Part shown: positions 16,666-28,049 of the stretch, in pieces
Numbering within the stretch: the first letter of the stretch is position 1
How the letters are laid out: every line of letters starts with the position of its first letter
Source: Nitrospirillum amazonense
Lineage (GTDB): Bacteria; Pseudomonadota; Alphaproteobacteria; Azospirillales; Azospirillaceae
Assembly: GCF_007828045.1 (NCBI RefSeq)
Contig: NZ_VITN01000004.1
Span: 370,917-434,916, forward strand
Length of the DNA: 64,000 nt
Direction: 5' to 3'
Made by a program: the position numbers and the translations under genes
The notes under the pieces: model-generated
Seen by the model: only the letters and a program-made list of their open reading frames with translations
Told to the model about the DNA's origin: nothing
Database searches by the model: none

Positions 16666-17694
16666 GTGCCTCTCCCGCCCTTGCCCCCGGGCTATCCGCC
16701 CTTCCGGCCACGCCTGCCGTGGCTGGGTCCCGACCTGCAGACCTTGCGCAACACGCTGCGCCAGCCCCGGCACCCCCTGCCGGCGGGACAGGCGCTTATC
16801 TTCCCCATGGCGGACAGCAGCGGCGACAGCCTGGCCGGCACGCTGCATCGCCCGGCGGCGGCGGCGGCCGCTCGCCCACTGGTGGTGCTGATCCACGGGC
16901 TGGCGGGGTCGGAGGACAGCCCCTACATCCGCGCCGCCGCCGGGGCGGTGCTGGCGCGCGGCCATGCCGTCCTGCGCCTGAACTTGCGCGGCGCCGGTCC
17001 CTTCGTCGGGCGGACGCGCCAGCGCTATCACGCCGGCCGCTCGCAGGATGCCCGCGCCGTGCTGGCGCACCTGGCCACCACCCTGCCGGATCTGACGGCG
17101 GCCGGCGTGGTGGTGGTGGGTTATTCCCTCGCCGGCAACATGGTGCTGAAGCTGATGGGGGAGGTGGGGGCGCTGCCCCCCATGGTGCGCGGCGGCGTGG
17201 CCGTGTCGGCGCCCATCGACCTGTCCGCCACGTCCCGCCGCTTCCTGAAGGCGCGCAACCGCCCCTACCACCTGTGGCTGCTGCGACAGATGAAGGCGGA
17301 GACGCTGGCCACACCGGCCGAGCCGGGAAGCGCCGAGGCGGAACGCCAGGCGGCGGTGCGCCGCGCCCGCACCATCTACGACTTCGACGACGGCTATGTG
17401 GCGCCGGCCAACGGCTGGGGGGACGCGGAGGAATACTACCGGGTCAACAGCGCGCTCCAGTTCCTGCCCGCCATCACCCGGCCCACCCTGGTCATCCACG
17501 CGCTGGACGATCCCTGGATCGCGCCGGAGCCCTATCTGACCTTCGACTGGGCGGCGCACCCGGCCCTGGTGCCCCTGATCGTGACCAAAGGGGGGCATGT
17601 CGGATTTCATGCCGCGCGCGCGGGGCGGGGCGCTATTTTAGGTGGTGGATGGCTCGATCGATGCCTGGTGCGTTTTCTGGAAACGCTGGCATGA
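16666..17694 (+). CDS. YheT-family alpha/beta-hydrolase
   Basis: 342 residues from a GTG start immediately after the preceding stop. The N-terminal YPPFRPRLPWLGPDLQTL segment, the LIHGLAGSEDSPYI oxyanion region, nucleophile elbow GYSLAGN, acid in HALDDPWI and C-terminal GGHVGFH are the YheT/ABHD1-3 pattern. These are cytoplasmic or membrane-associated carboxylesterases or lipases of uncertain natural substrate. Pairing of two hydrolases suggests a shared lipid or ester catabolic role, which is inference. Confidence 0.85.
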   Translation: MPLPPLPPGYPPFRPRLPWLGPDLQTLRNTLRQPRHPLPAGQALIFPMADSSGDSLAGTLHRPAAAAAARPLVVLIHGLAGSEDSPYIRAAAGAVLARGHAVLRLNLRGAGPFVGRTRQRYHAGRSQDARAVLAHLATTLPDLTAAGVVVVGYSLAGNMVLKLMGEVGALPPMVRGGVAVSAPIDLSATSRRFLKARNRPYHLWLLRQMKAETLATPAEPGSAEAERQAAVRRARTIYDFDDGYVAPANGWGDAEEYYRVNSALQFLPAITRPTLVIHALDDPWIAPEPYLTFDWAAHPALVPLIVTKGGHVGFHAARAGRGAILGGGWLDRCLVRFLETLA

Positions 17695-17732
17695 TGGAGG
17701 CGCGATAATAAACATATGGGAGGGTCATTCCT

Positions 17733-18122
17733 GTGCTGGATCACATCGGCTTCTCGGTCGCCGACTTCGCGACCTCCTCCGCCTTCTACGATCACGCCCT
17801 GGCCCCGTTGGGCATCACCCGCCTCATGGACATCACCGCGGAGATGACGGGCGCCGGCGCCCATGCCGGCTATGGGAGTGACGACAAGTGCTACTTCTGG
17901 ATCGGAACGGGGCGGCGCCTGCAGGGCGGCGCCCTGCACGTCTGCTTCGCGGCGGCGGATCGCAAGACGGTCGATGCCTTCTACGCCGCGGCCCTGGCCG
18001 CCGGCGGCCGGGATAACGGTGCCCCGGGCCTGCGCCCGCACTATCATCCCAACTATTACGGGGCCTTCGTGCTGGACCCCGACGGCCACAATATCGAGGC
18101 CGTCTGCCACGACCCCGAATGA
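17733..18122 (+). CDS. VOC-family (glyoxalase/bleomycin resistance-like) protein
   Basis: 129 residues from GTG at 17733, with GGGAGGG upstream. Two beta-alpha-beta-beta-beta modules: LDHIGFSVADFATSSAFYDH at the start and YYGAFVLDPDGHNIEAVCH at the end. These place the metal ligands His4 and the C-terminal Glu as in the VOC superfamily. Substrate unknown; members include lyases, isomerases and dioxygenases. It follows the hydrolase pair by 38 bp and ends at a strong bidirectional terminator. Confidence 0.82.
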   Translation: MLDHIGFSVADFATSSAFYDHALAPLGITRLMDITAEMTGAGAHAGYGSDDKCYFWIGTGRRLQGGALHVCFAAADRKTVDAFYAAALAAGGRDNGAPGLRPHYHPNYYGAFVLDPDGHNIEAVCHDPE

Positions 18123-18132
18123 CGGAAAGGGC

Positions 18133-18164
18133 GGCGCGGACCGGACACGCGTCCGGTCCGCGCC
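18133..18164. terminator. Bidirectional hairpin terminator
   Basis: A perfect 14-bp stem (GGCGCGGACCGGAC and complement) with a 4-nt ACGC loop. It sits between the convergent VOC gene and hemB, 10 bp after one stop and 8 bp from the other. The T tract is weak (TT-GCCC), so efficiency is uncertain. Confidence 0.7.
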
Positions 18165-18172
18165 TTGCCCGG

Positions 18173-19261
<1,089 letters not shown>

Positions 19262-19477
19262 CTACGCCTGGGATCCCCGCCCCTCAAGGGCGTGGACGGC
19301 GGTGGGCCGCCCGCCCAGGTCAACGCTGCCCTGCCGGGGGCGGCGATGGCCGCTGGGCTGGCATTGCCCGGTGCCGCTCCCTATGATCACCCGCAACGGG
19401 CGGGGCTCCTGGCCGCCGCCCCACAGATAAATCCGAAGGTCCCCGAGGGGCCTCGGCAACCTTCAGGGGATGAGGGA

Positions 19478-20596
19478 ATGAGCGAAACCGTGGATCCGGG
19501 TGCGGCGGAACAGCCCCACGTCATCTGCACCGTGCGCGGCGCCATCGGCCATGTGTTGCTGAACCGACCCAAGGCGCTGAACGCGCTGACCTTGGACATG
19601 ATCCGCGTCATCGATCCGCAGCTGGCCGCCTGGGCCCGGGACCCGGCCGTCAAGGCGGTGGTCATCCAGGGGGCCGGGGACCGCGCCTTCTGCGCCGGCG
19701 GCGACGTGCGCGCCGTGTGGGACAGCGGCAAGGCCCTGCGGGCCGGGGAGGGGGACGGCGCCATCGCCCGCGACTTCTTCCGTGAGGAATACCGGTTGAA
19801 CCGCCGCATCAAGCGCTACCCCAAGCCCTACATCGCGTTGCTGGACGGCATCACCATGGGCGGCGGCGTGGGCCTGTCGGTGCACGGCAGCCACCGGGTG
19901 ACGACGGAGAAGACCCTGCTGGCCATGCCGGAGACTGGCATCGGCCTGTTCCCCGACGTGGGTGGCGGCTACTTCCTGTCCCGCTTGCCGGGGGAACTGG
20001 GCACCTATCTGGCGCTGACCGGCGCCCGCCTGGGCGCCGCCGACGCCGCCTATGCCGGAATCGCCACCCATCACCTCCCCTCCGCCCGGTTGGGCGCGCT
20101 GCTGGAGGATCTGGCCGCCGCCAGCTACGGCGCGCATGCGCACGCCACCGTCGATACCATCCTGGCCCGCCATGCCGCCTTCCCCGGCGAGGCGCCGCTG
20201 GCCGCCCACACGCCCTCGATCGACCGGAGCTTCAACGCCGAAACGGTGGAGGAGATCCTGGCCTGCCTATGCGATGAAACGCAGGGCTTCGACGACACCT
20301 GGGCGTCGACCACGGTGAAGACCCTGTCGCAGATGTCGCCCACCAGCCTGAAGGTGACCTTGAGCCAGCTGCGCCGGGGCGTATCGCTGGAGATCGAGGA
20401 CGTGTTGGTCATGGAATACCGCATGACCCAGGCGGTGATGGCCGGCCATGACTTTTACGAAGGTATCCGGGCCCAGCTGGTGGACAAGGACCGGCAGCCG
20501 AAATGGCGGCCGGCGACCCTGGCCGAGGTATCCGAGTCTGAGGTGGCACGGCACTTCCAGCCGGTGCCGTCGGGGGATCTCATCTTCACCGATTGA
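19478..20596 (+). CDS. Enoyl-CoA hydratase/isomerase family, 3-hydroxyisobutyryl-CoA hydrolase-like
   Basis: 372 residues, longer than a simple crotonase and typical of HIBCH. Crotonase fold with CoA-binding AFCAGGDVRAVW and oxyanion-hole ITMGGGVGLSVHG segments, then MPETGIGLFPDVGGGYFLSRL carrying the Glu and Asp conserved in HIBCH. HIBCH cleaves 3-hydroxyisobutyryl-CoA in valine degradation. Start chosen at the ATG at 19478, preceded by GATGAGGG. The 282-bp interval from hemB holds no other gene. Confidence 0.87.
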   Translation: MSETVDPGAAEQPHVICTVRGAIGHVLLNRPKALNALTLDMIRVIDPQLAAWARDPAVKAVVIQGAGDRAFCAGGDVRAVWDSGKALRAGEGDGAIARDFFREEYRLNRRIKRYPKPYIALLDGITMGGGVGLSVHGSHRVTTEKTLLAMPETGIGLFPDVGGGYFLSRLPGELGTYLALTGARLGAADAAYAGIATHHLPSARLGALLEDLAAASYGAHAHATVDTILARHAAFPGEAPLAAHTPSIDRSFNAETVEEILACLCDETQGFDDTWASTTVKTLSQMSPTSLKVTLSQLRRGVSLEIEDVLVMEYRMTQAVMAGHDFYEGIRAQLVDKDRQPKWRPATLAEVSESEVARHFQPVPSGDLIFTD

Positions 20597-20873
20597 CGTA
20601 CACCGAAGCGGCAGGCCGGGCGGGAATCGGCCCGGCTATCCCTCCGGAAGATATACGCCGGACAAATGGGTAAGCGACCTGTCCTTTAGGGGTAGGTTGG
20701 CGTCGGCTTAGCCCCCAGATTCTGAGCATTTCTTACATTATCGGGTCGATTACCCCGGGGCGATGCGTTAAAGTCTTGTCCGTCCAATGGAATCTACGTA
20801 TCCCAAATGGTTCGTGCCGGTTTACTTGCCGGTGGACACTCTATGTCGTCGGTTCAGTGTGAAGGAGAGGGCT

Positions 20874-21347
20874 TTGAAGCAACCTTACTACGACAGCATC
20901 CTGTTGATCGAAAGGCTGCATCGGCACTTTCTGGAAGTGCTGAAGGTGGAACTGGACCGGCAGGGTGTGCAGGACATCAACAACGTCCAGAGCTTGATTC
21001 TATACAATATCGGTGAGGATGAGCTGACGGTGGGGGAATTGACCGCCCGGGGCTACTACCTGGGGTCGAATGTCTCCTACAACGTCAAGAAGATGCATGA
21101 AAACGGCTACCTGACGCAGGAGCGGTCGGCCCATGACCGCCGGTCCGTGCGCGTTCGCTTGTCCGAAAAAGGCATCGCGCTGCGCGACAAGATCAACACC
21201 CTGTTCGAGCGGCAGGTGGGCGCATTGGGTGAGGCCGGCCTGTCGACGGATGAGCTGAACAAGGCCAATGAATTGATGCGCAAGCTGGAGCGGTTCTGGA
21301 CTTCCGCCCTGGACTACACCAACTATCCTGCCAGTTCCGCCGCCTGA
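20874..21347 (+). CDS. ldtR: MarR-family regulator, LdtR type
   Basis: 157 residues if the TTG at 20874 is used, which has an excellent AAGGAGAGG site 3-11 bp upstream; an ATG at 20787 without a ribosome-binding site would add 29 residues. The protein is a winged-helix MarR dimer (YYLGSNVSYNVKKMHENGYL recognition region, DRRSVRVRLSEKG wing). It closely follows the alphaproteobacterial LdtR pattern, which regulates L,D-transpeptidase and envelope-stress genes. Followed 31 bp later by a small DUF6898-like gene. Confidence 0.85.
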   Translation: MKQPYYDSILLIERLHRHFLEVLKVELDRQGVQDINNVQSLILYNIGEDELTVGELTARGYYLGSNVSYNVKKMHENGYLTQERSAHDRRSVRVRLSEKGIALRDKINTLFERQVGALGEAGLSTDELNKANELMRKLERFWTSALDYTNYPASSAA

Positions 21348-21378
21348 ACGTCGGCGTTTATTCCAAGCAGGGTGCCGG

Positions 21379-21588
21379 ATGATGGCCGGGAACGACGAAG
21401 TCTATGTCGAATACCATCGGATCGGTCAGATCGTGAAGGCGACCGCCATCGACGCCAACACGGGCGTCGAGGTTTCGATTCAGGGGCCGGCCAACCTGCC
21501 GCAGGAACATTTGCGCCGTGTTGTGGTGGCCAAGCTGCGCTACGTCCTGGCGAAAAGGCGCAACAAGCCGCGCGGCATCCTGGCCTGA
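21379..21588 (+). CDS. Small conserved alphaproteobacterial protein (DUF6898-like)
   Basis: 69 residues starting at the ATGATG at 21379. Sequence VYVEYHRIGQIVKATAIDAN...GVEVSIQGPA followed by a basic C-terminal helix (LRRVVVAKLRYVLAKRR) resembles the DUF6898 family of short alphaproteobacterial proteins found next to LdtR-like regulators. The function is unknown. It is in the same transcription unit as the MarR gene and ends just before a terminator. Confidence 0.65.
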   Translation: MMAGNDEVYVEYHRIGQIVKATAIDANTGVEVSIQGPANLPQEHLRRVVVAKLRYVLAKRRNKPRGILA

Positions 21589-21625
21589 ACCATCCGCCAA
21601 GTCTTTGTCCCGAGCCAGAAATAAA

Positions 21626-21657
21626 AAAACCGCCGCTCCTCATCGGGCGGCGGTTTT
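21626..21657. terminator. Hairpin terminator between convergent genes
   Basis: An 11-bp stem, AAAACCGCCGC and its complement GCGGCGGTTTT, with a 10-nt loop, flanked by A and T tracts. It serves the ldtR unit on the plus strand and mucR on the minus strand. Confidence 0.85.
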
Positions 21658-21705
21658 CATTTGGGCCGGCCCGGCCCCGGAAGGGCTGGGCCGTAACTCG
21701 GTGAC

Positions 21706-22149
21706 TTAGGACGCGCGGCGGCGCGGCTGGTCCGCCGGGGCCTTGCCCAAGCCGATCTTCTTCGCGAATTCCGACCGCTGGGCGGCGTAGTTCGGGGCGA
21801 CCATGGGATAGTCGGCCGGCAGGCCCCACTTGGCGCGGTATTCGTCAGGGGTCATGTTATAGGTCGAGCGCAGATGCCGCTTCAGCATCTTCAGCTTCTT
21901 GCCGTCTTCCAGGCAGACGATGTATTCGGGGGTGACCGACTTGCGCACGGGTACGGCGGGACGCTGCGGCTCCGGCTGAGCTTCGACCTGCGGCGTGTCG
22001 AGGCCGGCCAGAGAGCTGTAAACCGTGCTGATGATCTCGGGAATCTGCTGGGCCGGCAGGGCATTTTTGCCAACATAGGCAGAGACGATTTCCGAAGTCA
22101 TCCGGAGAAGTTGAGACGTGCGCAGGTCGCCGTCCTGTTGTTCAATCAT
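21706..22149 (-). CDS. mucR: MucR/Ros-family zinc-finger transcriptional regulator
   Basis: 147 residues. The N-terminal oligomerisation region (LRMTSEIVSAYVGKNALPAQ) and the C-terminal prokaryotic zinc finger (YIVCLEDGKKLKMLKRHL, then NMTPDEYRAKWGLPADYPMV) are diagnostic. The Cys and Asp ligands and the first His are present. MucR proteins bind AT-rich promoters in an H-NS-like manner and repress exopolysaccharide, motility and accessory genes. Such a silencer could act on the AT-rich accessory DNA at 40-43 kb, which is inference. Confidence 0.92.
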   Translation of the reverse strand: MIEQQDGDLRTSQLLRMTSEIVSAYVGKNALPAQQIPEIISTVYSSLAGLDTPQVEAQPEPQRPAVPVRKSVTPEYIVCLEDGKKLKMLKRHLRSTYNMTPDEYRAKWGLPADYPMVAPNYAAQRSEFAKKIGLGKAPADQPRRRAS

Positions 22150-22713
22150 TTCAACTGCCTTGACACATTGGAACGAAGTGGGTGTACCCCTCGCACAGTC
22201 ATAATGTTATGTCAATGTTAATTCGGCTTGTCCTATCGACGTAGGGCTGGTCTTCATGCCCTTCATCAAGTGTTTAGCCGTGTTGACTTGGATCGGGATA
22301 GTTGGGCCGGATTCCGTTGATTGTGATGTCCATCACATGTGGACAATTTTAGACGGATTGCGGGCTTCACCGTTGAGCTGCTGCATTGGCGGGCTATTGC
22401 GGGCGCAGGCGATTCTACTGGACGTTGTCGGATGGTCGCCACGACCACCGGCGCGTACGGGCCTGGCGCCCCGCCGCGTTCGGCCGCGGGCGCCGGGTTT
22501 AGATCGGCGTGCCGGGCATATCCTGGCTGCGCCGCCAGCGGATCCCGGAACTGGTGCCGGCGGGGCGCATCTGGTAGTGTCCACACGGTTTTTAGCCCCC
22601 ACTTCTTGTGGCGCCGCACTATTAGCGGGCGCCCGGGCCCGGGGGCGGCGCCGGAGGGGCGGGCCATGCGGGCGCGCCCCGGGTTCGCGCATTCACGAAA
22701 CGGGTTGGGCCTC
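22150..22713. other. Intergenic region between mucR and rpiB
   Basis: 564 bp without a convincing gene. The part next to mucR (22170-22260) is AT-richer and contains a TTGACA box on the minus strand near 22210, plausibly the mucR promoter. Short frames on either strand have no ribosome-binding sites and coding-unlike composition. The GC-rich 3' part probably holds the rpiB-glyA promoter. Confidence 0.5.
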
Positions 22714-23148
22714 ATGACCGCCAAGACGTTCGCCATCGCTTCCGATCACGCCGGCATCGAGCTGAAGGCCGCGCTGAAGGCGCTGCTGGAGGAGCAGGGC
22801 GTGACCGTCCTGGACCTGGGCACCGATGGCCCCGCCAGCGTCGATTACCCCAATTTCGCCGACGCCGTGGCGGCCGCCCTGGCCGACGGCCGGGCCGAGG
22901 CGGGCGTGCTGATCTGCGGCACCGGCATCGGCATCAGCATCGCCGCCAACCGGCACCGCCATGTCCGCGCGGCCCTGTGCCACGACATCACCACCGCCCG
23001 CCTCTGCCGCCAGCACAACGACGCCAACGTCCTGGTGCTGGGCGCCCGCATCGTCGGGCTGGAGGTGGCGCGCGATTGCACCTTGGCTTTCCTGTCCACG
23101 CCGTATGAAGGGGGACGTCACGCCCGGCGCGTTGCCATGCTGGGCTGA
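22714..23148 (+). CDS. rpiB: Ribose 5-phosphate isomerase B
   Basis: 144 residues. [10 protein letters not shown] at the start, active-site Cys68 in [15 protein letters not shown], and the C-terminal RHARRVAML are the RpiB/LacAB pattern. It interconverts ribose 5-phosphate and ribulose 5-phosphate, the latter being a substrate of RibB encoded downstream. Start chosen at the ATG at 22714; the frame is open further upstream but without homologous residues. The rpiB-glyA order is common in this group. Confidence 0.93.
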   Translation: MTAKTFAIASDHAGIELKAALKALLEEQGVTVLDLGTDGPASVDYPNFADAVAAALADGRAEAGVLICGTGIGISIAANRHRHVRAALCHDITTARLCRQHNDANVLVLGARIVGLEVARDCTLAFLSTPYEGGRHARRVAMLG

Positions 23149-23219
23149 GGCGCTTCCCGGGACCGGCGCCCCGGCGCGGGTCCAGACGACGCGGATCCGC
23201 ATTAGAGAGGGTTGTCAGA

Positions 23220-24500
<1,281 letters not shown>

Positions 24501-24545
24501 AACAAGGCCGGTTGAACGGCCTTACACGGAGGGGGACCAGGAGTA

Positions 24546-25007
24546 ATGCGCTGCCCGTTTTGTGGTAACGACGACACCCAGGTGAAGGATTCTCGGCCCA
24601 CCGAGGATAACTCCGCCATCCGCCGCCGCCGCTTCTGCCCCTCCTGCGGCGCGCGGTTCACGACGTTCGAGCGCGTGCAGCTGCGCGAGCTGACCGTGGT
24701 GAAGGCGACCGGGCAGCGCGAACCCTTCGACCGCGAGAAGGTCTTGCGGTCGATGCGGGTCGCCTTGCGCAAACGGCCGGTGGATGCCGACCGCATCGAC
24801 CGGGTGGTGAACTCCATCGTTCGCCAGCTGGAATCGTCCGGTGAGACGGAAATCCCGTCCAAGCAGATCGGCAGCATGGTGATGGATACGCTGGCCCAGT
24901 TGGACCAGATCGCCTACATCCGCTATGCGTCGGTCTACAAGGACTTCCGCGAAGTGGCCGATTTCAATGAGTTCGTCGGCCATCTTAAGACCGATCCTGA
25001 AGTCTGA
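24546..25007 (+). CDS. nrdR: Transcriptional repressor NrdR
   Basis: 153 residues. Zinc ribbon with C3, C6, C31 and C34, then an ATP-cone domain ([20 protein letters not shown]) and a C-terminal helical tail. NrdR senses dATP/ATP and represses ribonucleotide reductase genes by binding NrdR boxes. ATG preceded by GGAGGGGGACCAGGAGTA. It sits between glyA and ribD, as in many alphaproteobacteria. Confidence 0.97.
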   Translation: MRCPFCGNDDTQVKDSRPTEDNSAIRRRRFCPSCGARFTTFERVQLRELTVVKATGQREPFDREKVLRSMRVALRKRPVDADRIDRVVNSIVRQLESSGETEIPSKQIGSMVMDTLAQLDQIAYIRYASVYKDFREVADFNEFVGHLKTDPEV

Positions 25008-25090
25008 CGATACGTCCCACACTTTCAGGCGGGGCTTGAAACGGCCCCGCCTGACGGCCCATCCTGTGGACTGAGGAGAGGCCGCATCCC

Positions 25091-26215
25091 ATGTCCACGC
25101 TCCATATCCAATTTGATTCCGACGATGTCGCGCACATGCGCGCGGCCTTGTCGCTCGCCGCGCGCGGCTTGGGGCGCTGCTGGCCCAACCCGGCGGTGGG
25201 GTGCGTCATCGTCAAGGACGGCCGCGTGGTGGGCCGGGGCTGGACCCAGCCCGGCGGGCGGCCGCATGCCGAGACCGTGGCCCTGGCCCAGGCCGGCAAC
25301 GCGGCGGAAGGGGCCACCGCCTACGTCACGCTGGAACCCTGCAGCCATGTCGGCAAGACGCCGCCCTGCGCCGACGCGCTGGTGGCGGCCGGCATCAGGC
25401 GCGTCGTCGTCGCCATCGGCGATCCCGATCCGCGCGTCTCCGGCCGGGGCATCGCCCGCCTGCGCGACGCCGGCATCGCCGTGGAATTGGGCCTGCTGGA
25501 GGATGAGGCGCGGCTGGTGACCGAGGGCTTCCTGCGCCGCGTCACCGAGGGCCGGCCCATGGTGACCCTGAAACTGGCCACCACGCTGGACGGCCGCATC
25601 GCCACCAAGGCGCATGAAAGCCAGTGGATCACCGGGCCCGTCGCGCGCTCCTGGGGGCATGGCCTGCGCAGCATCCACGATGCCATCATGGTGGGCATCG
25701 GCACGGCCCTGGCCGATGATCCGGAGCTGACGTGCCGCCTGCCGGGGCTGGAGGACAGGTCCCCCATCCGCATCGTGGTGGACAGGCGCCTGCGCTTGCC
25801 GCTGACCAGCCGCCTGGTGTGCGACGCCCGCCGCGTACCGGTGTGGGTGGCGACCCTGGCCGGCGGCGACACCACCCGTCGCCGCGCCTATCAGGAATGC
25901 GGGGTGGACATCATCGAGATCCCGGCCGACGCCGACGGCGTCATGCCGTTGGCCGACGTGCTGGCGGCCTTGGGCACGCGGGGCCTGACCCGGGTGCTGG
26001 TGGAGGGCGGGGCGCAGTTGGCTGCCTCCCTCTTCAAGGAGGATCTGGTGGACCGCCTGGAATGGTATCGCACCGCCAAGGTCATCGGCGGCGACGGCTT
26101 GGCGGCGGCCCATGGCTTCGGGCTGGAGCGGCTGAACGCGGCCCCGCGCTTCACGCTGGTGGACGTGCGTCCCGCTGGTGATGACAAGGCCGAGAGCTAT
26201 CGCCGCACCGGGTGA
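25091..26215 (+). CDS. ribD: Bifunctional riboflavin biosynthesis deaminase/reductase RibD
   Basis: 374 residues. The N-terminal CDA-like deaminase has zinc ligands in PHAETVAL and PCSHVGKTPPC. The C-terminal NADPH-dependent reductase starts at about residue 155 (MVTLKLATTLDGRIATK). It catalyses the second and third steps from GTP towards 5-amino-6-ribitylamino-uracil. ATG at 25091. No FMN riboswitch was recognised in the 83-bp interval upstream. Confidence 0.96.
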   Translation: MSTLHIQFDSDDVAHMRAALSLAARGLGRCWPNPAVGCVIVKDGRVVGRGWTQPGGRPHAETVALAQAGNAAEGATAYVTLEPCSHVGKTPPCADALVAAGIRRVVVAIGDPDPRVSGRGIARLRDAGIAVELGLLEDEARLVTEGFLRRVTEGRPMVTLKLATTLDGRIATKAHESQWITGPVARSWGHGLRSIHDAIMVGIGTALADDPELTCRLPGLEDRSPIRIVVDRRLRLPLTSRLVCDARRVPVWVATLAGGDTTRRRAYQECGVDIIEIPADADGVMPLADVLAALGTRGLTRVLVEGGAQLAASLFKEDLVDRLEWYRTAKVIGGDGLAAAHGFGLERLNAAPRFTLVDVRPAGDDKAESYRRTG

Positions 26216-26292
26216 CCGGTTTGCGGTTCTGCGCAAGAAACGCCGCCATTTTCTACTCGCCAGCCGGGGCGCCCCGGCCTAGTTTGTCGCCC

Positions 26293-26904
26293 ATGTTTAC
26301 CGGACTCATCACGGATGTCGGGCAGGTCACCGCTGTTGAACGGCGTGGCGATACCCGTTTCACCATCGCCACCGGGTTCGACCTGGACACGATCGCCATC
26401 GGCGCCTCCATCGCCTGCAACGGCGTCTGCCTCACCGTGGTCGAGAAAGGCCAGGGGGGCGGCCCGGGGGGAGGCCAGGGCTGGTTCAAGGTGGACGTGT
26501 CCGCCGAAACTCATTCCAAGACCACCACCGGCACCTGGCAGGCCGGCACGCCCGTCAACCTGGAGCGGTCCTTGCGCCTGGGCGATGAATTGGGCGGCCA
26601 CCTGGTCTACGGCCATGTCGACGGCGTGATCGACATCGTCGACGTGCAGCCGGACGGCGGCAGCCAGCGCTGGTGGTTCGAGGCGCCGCCGCACCTGGCC
26701 CGTTTCATCGCCGCCAAGGGCTCGGTCGCCCTGGATGGCGTGTCGCTGACCGTGAACTCGGTCGAGGGCACGCGCTTCGGCATCAACATCATCCCCCATA
26801 CCCAGGAAAAGACGACCTTTCAGTATCTGAAGGCCGGCGGGGTAGTGAACTTGGAAGTCGACATGCTGGCGCGCTACGTCGCCCGTCTCGCGGAAACGAA
26901 ATGA
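26293..26904 (+). CDS. ribE: Riboflavin synthase alpha chain
   Basis: 203 residues from ATG 26293 (MFTGLITDVGQV, the canonical N-terminus). Two tandem lumazine-binding beta-barrels are visible: CNGVCLTVV in the first, and DGVSLTVNSVEG with the C-terminal FQYL in the second. It dismutates two 6,7-dimethyl-8-ribityllumazine molecules to riboflavin. A glycine-rich insert (QGGGPGGGQG) lies in the first barrel. Its stop overlaps the ribBA start, indicating coupling. Confidence 0.95.
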   Translation: MFTGLITDVGQVTAVERRGDTRFTIATGFDLDTIAIGASIACNGVCLTVVEKGQGGGPGGGQGWFKVDVSAETHSKTTTGTWQAGTPVNLERSLRLGDELGGHLVYGHVDGVIDIVDVQPDGGSQRWWFEAPPHLARFIAAKGSVALDGVSLTVNSVEGTRFGINIIPHTQEKTTFQYLKAGGVVNLEVDMLARYVARLAETK

Positions 26905-28037
26905 TGAGCAACACGCCGGTCTCCGTGGCCCTGTCCACCCCTGAGGAACTGATCGAGGAGGCCCGCGCCGGCCGCATGTTCATCCTGGTGGATGACGAGG
27001 ATCGTGAGAACGAGGGCGACCTGGTCATCCCGGCGGAGTGCTGCGACGCGGCCGCCGTGAACTTCATGGCCCGTCACGGCCGCGGCCTGATCTGCCTGTC
27101 CATGGACACGGCCCAGATCAACCGGTTGAACTTGCCGCTGATGTCGCGGGACAACGCGTCCCGCCACCAGACGGCCTTCACCGTGTCGATCGAGGCGCGG
27201 GAAGGGGTCACCACCGGCATCTCCGCACCCGACCGCGCCCGCACCATCGCCGTCGCCATCGACCCCAACAGCGGCCCGCAGGACATCGCCAGCCCCGGCC
27301 ACATCTTCCCGCTGGTGGCGCGCGATGGCGGCGTGCTGGTCCGCGCCGGCCATACGGAAGCGGCGGTGGACTTCGCCCGCCTGGCGGGCAAGCTGCCGGC
27401 CGGCGTGATCTGCGAGATCATGAAGGACGACGGCACCATGGCCCGCCTGCCGGACCTGCTGCCCTTCGCCGCCGAACACGGCCTGAAAATCGGCACCATC
27501 GCCGACCTGATCGCCTATCGCCGCCGCACCGAGACGCTGGTGGAGCGCACCTACACCACCGCCATCGAAAGCCGCCACGGCGGCCACTTCACCGTGCACG
27601 TCTACAGGAACCGCATCACCGGGGCGGAGCATCTGGCCCTGGTCATGGGCGACGTCGCCGACGGCCGGCCGGTGCTGGCCCGCATGCACGCGCTGGAGGT
27701 GGTGCACGACCTGCTGGGCGACGTGCGGCGCCAGGGCGCCGGCGACCTGGACATCGCCATGTCCACCGTGGCGCGTGAGGGCCGGGGCGTCATCGTCGTC
27801 ATCCGCGACGCGCAGCCCTTCTCGCTGCTGGACCGGCTGCGGGCGCTGGACGGCGCCGGCGCGCCCGACGGCGGACAGCTGCGCGACTATGGCGTGGGCG
27901 CGCAGATCCTGCTGGATCTGGGGGTCAAGGAGTTGCACCTGCTGACCAACACCCCCAAGACCCTGGTGGGTGTCGAGGGCTACGGCCTGACCATCCTCAG
28001 CCAGCGCGCCATCCCGCCACGTCCGCCGGTCGCCTAA
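26901..28037 (+). CDS. ribB: DHBP synthase with degenerate GTP cyclohydrolase II-like domain (RibBA/RibBX type)
   Basis: 378 residues. The RibB half (1-205) is intact, with DDEDRENEGDLV, RGLICLSMD and GHTEAAVDFARLAG, and makes 3,4-dihydroxy-2-butanone 4-phosphate from ribulose 5-phosphate. The RibA-like half (210-378) lacks the zinc-binding C-X10-C-X-C cysteines: the corresponding segment reads MHALEVVHDLLGDV with no cysteine. GTP cyclohydrolase II activity is therefore unlikely, and a separate RibA must exist elsewhere. Start overlaps ribE (ATGATGA at 26901-26907). Confidence 0.9.
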   Translation: MMSNTPVSVALSTPEELIEEARAGRMFILVDDEDRENEGDLVIPAECCDAAAVNFMARHGRGLICLSMDTAQINRLNLPLMSRDNASRHQTAFTVSIEAREGVTTGISAPDRARTIAVAIDPNSGPQDIASPGHIFPLVARDGGVLVRAGHTEAAVDFARLAGKLPAGVICEIMKDDGTMARLPDLLPFAAEHGLKIGTIADLIAYRRRTETLVERTYTTAIESRHGGHFTVHVYRNRITGAEHLALVMGDVADGRPVLARMHALEVVHDLLGDVRRQGAGDLDIAMSTVAREGRGVIVVIRDAQPFSLLDRLRALDGAGAPDGGQLRDYGVGAQILLDLGVKELHLLTNTPKTLVGVEGYGLTILSQRAIPPRPPVA

Positions 28038-28049
28038 AGGAGCCGCCGC

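Noticed and set aside
14540..16891. 783-residue open frame spanning motB antisense and the hydrolase gene out of frame
   Set aside because: Runs over two well-supported genes in wrong frames; translation is low-complexity and changes character at the gene borders.
22256..23148. Long upstream extensions of rpiB and other frames in the mucR-rpiB gap
   Set aside because: No ribosome-binding sites, Arg/Gly/Pro-rich translations and no similarity before the canonical RpiB N-terminus.
26216..26292. FMN riboswitch in front of riboflavin genes
   Set aside because: Neither this gap nor the 83 bp before ribD is long enough or carries the RFN consensus.
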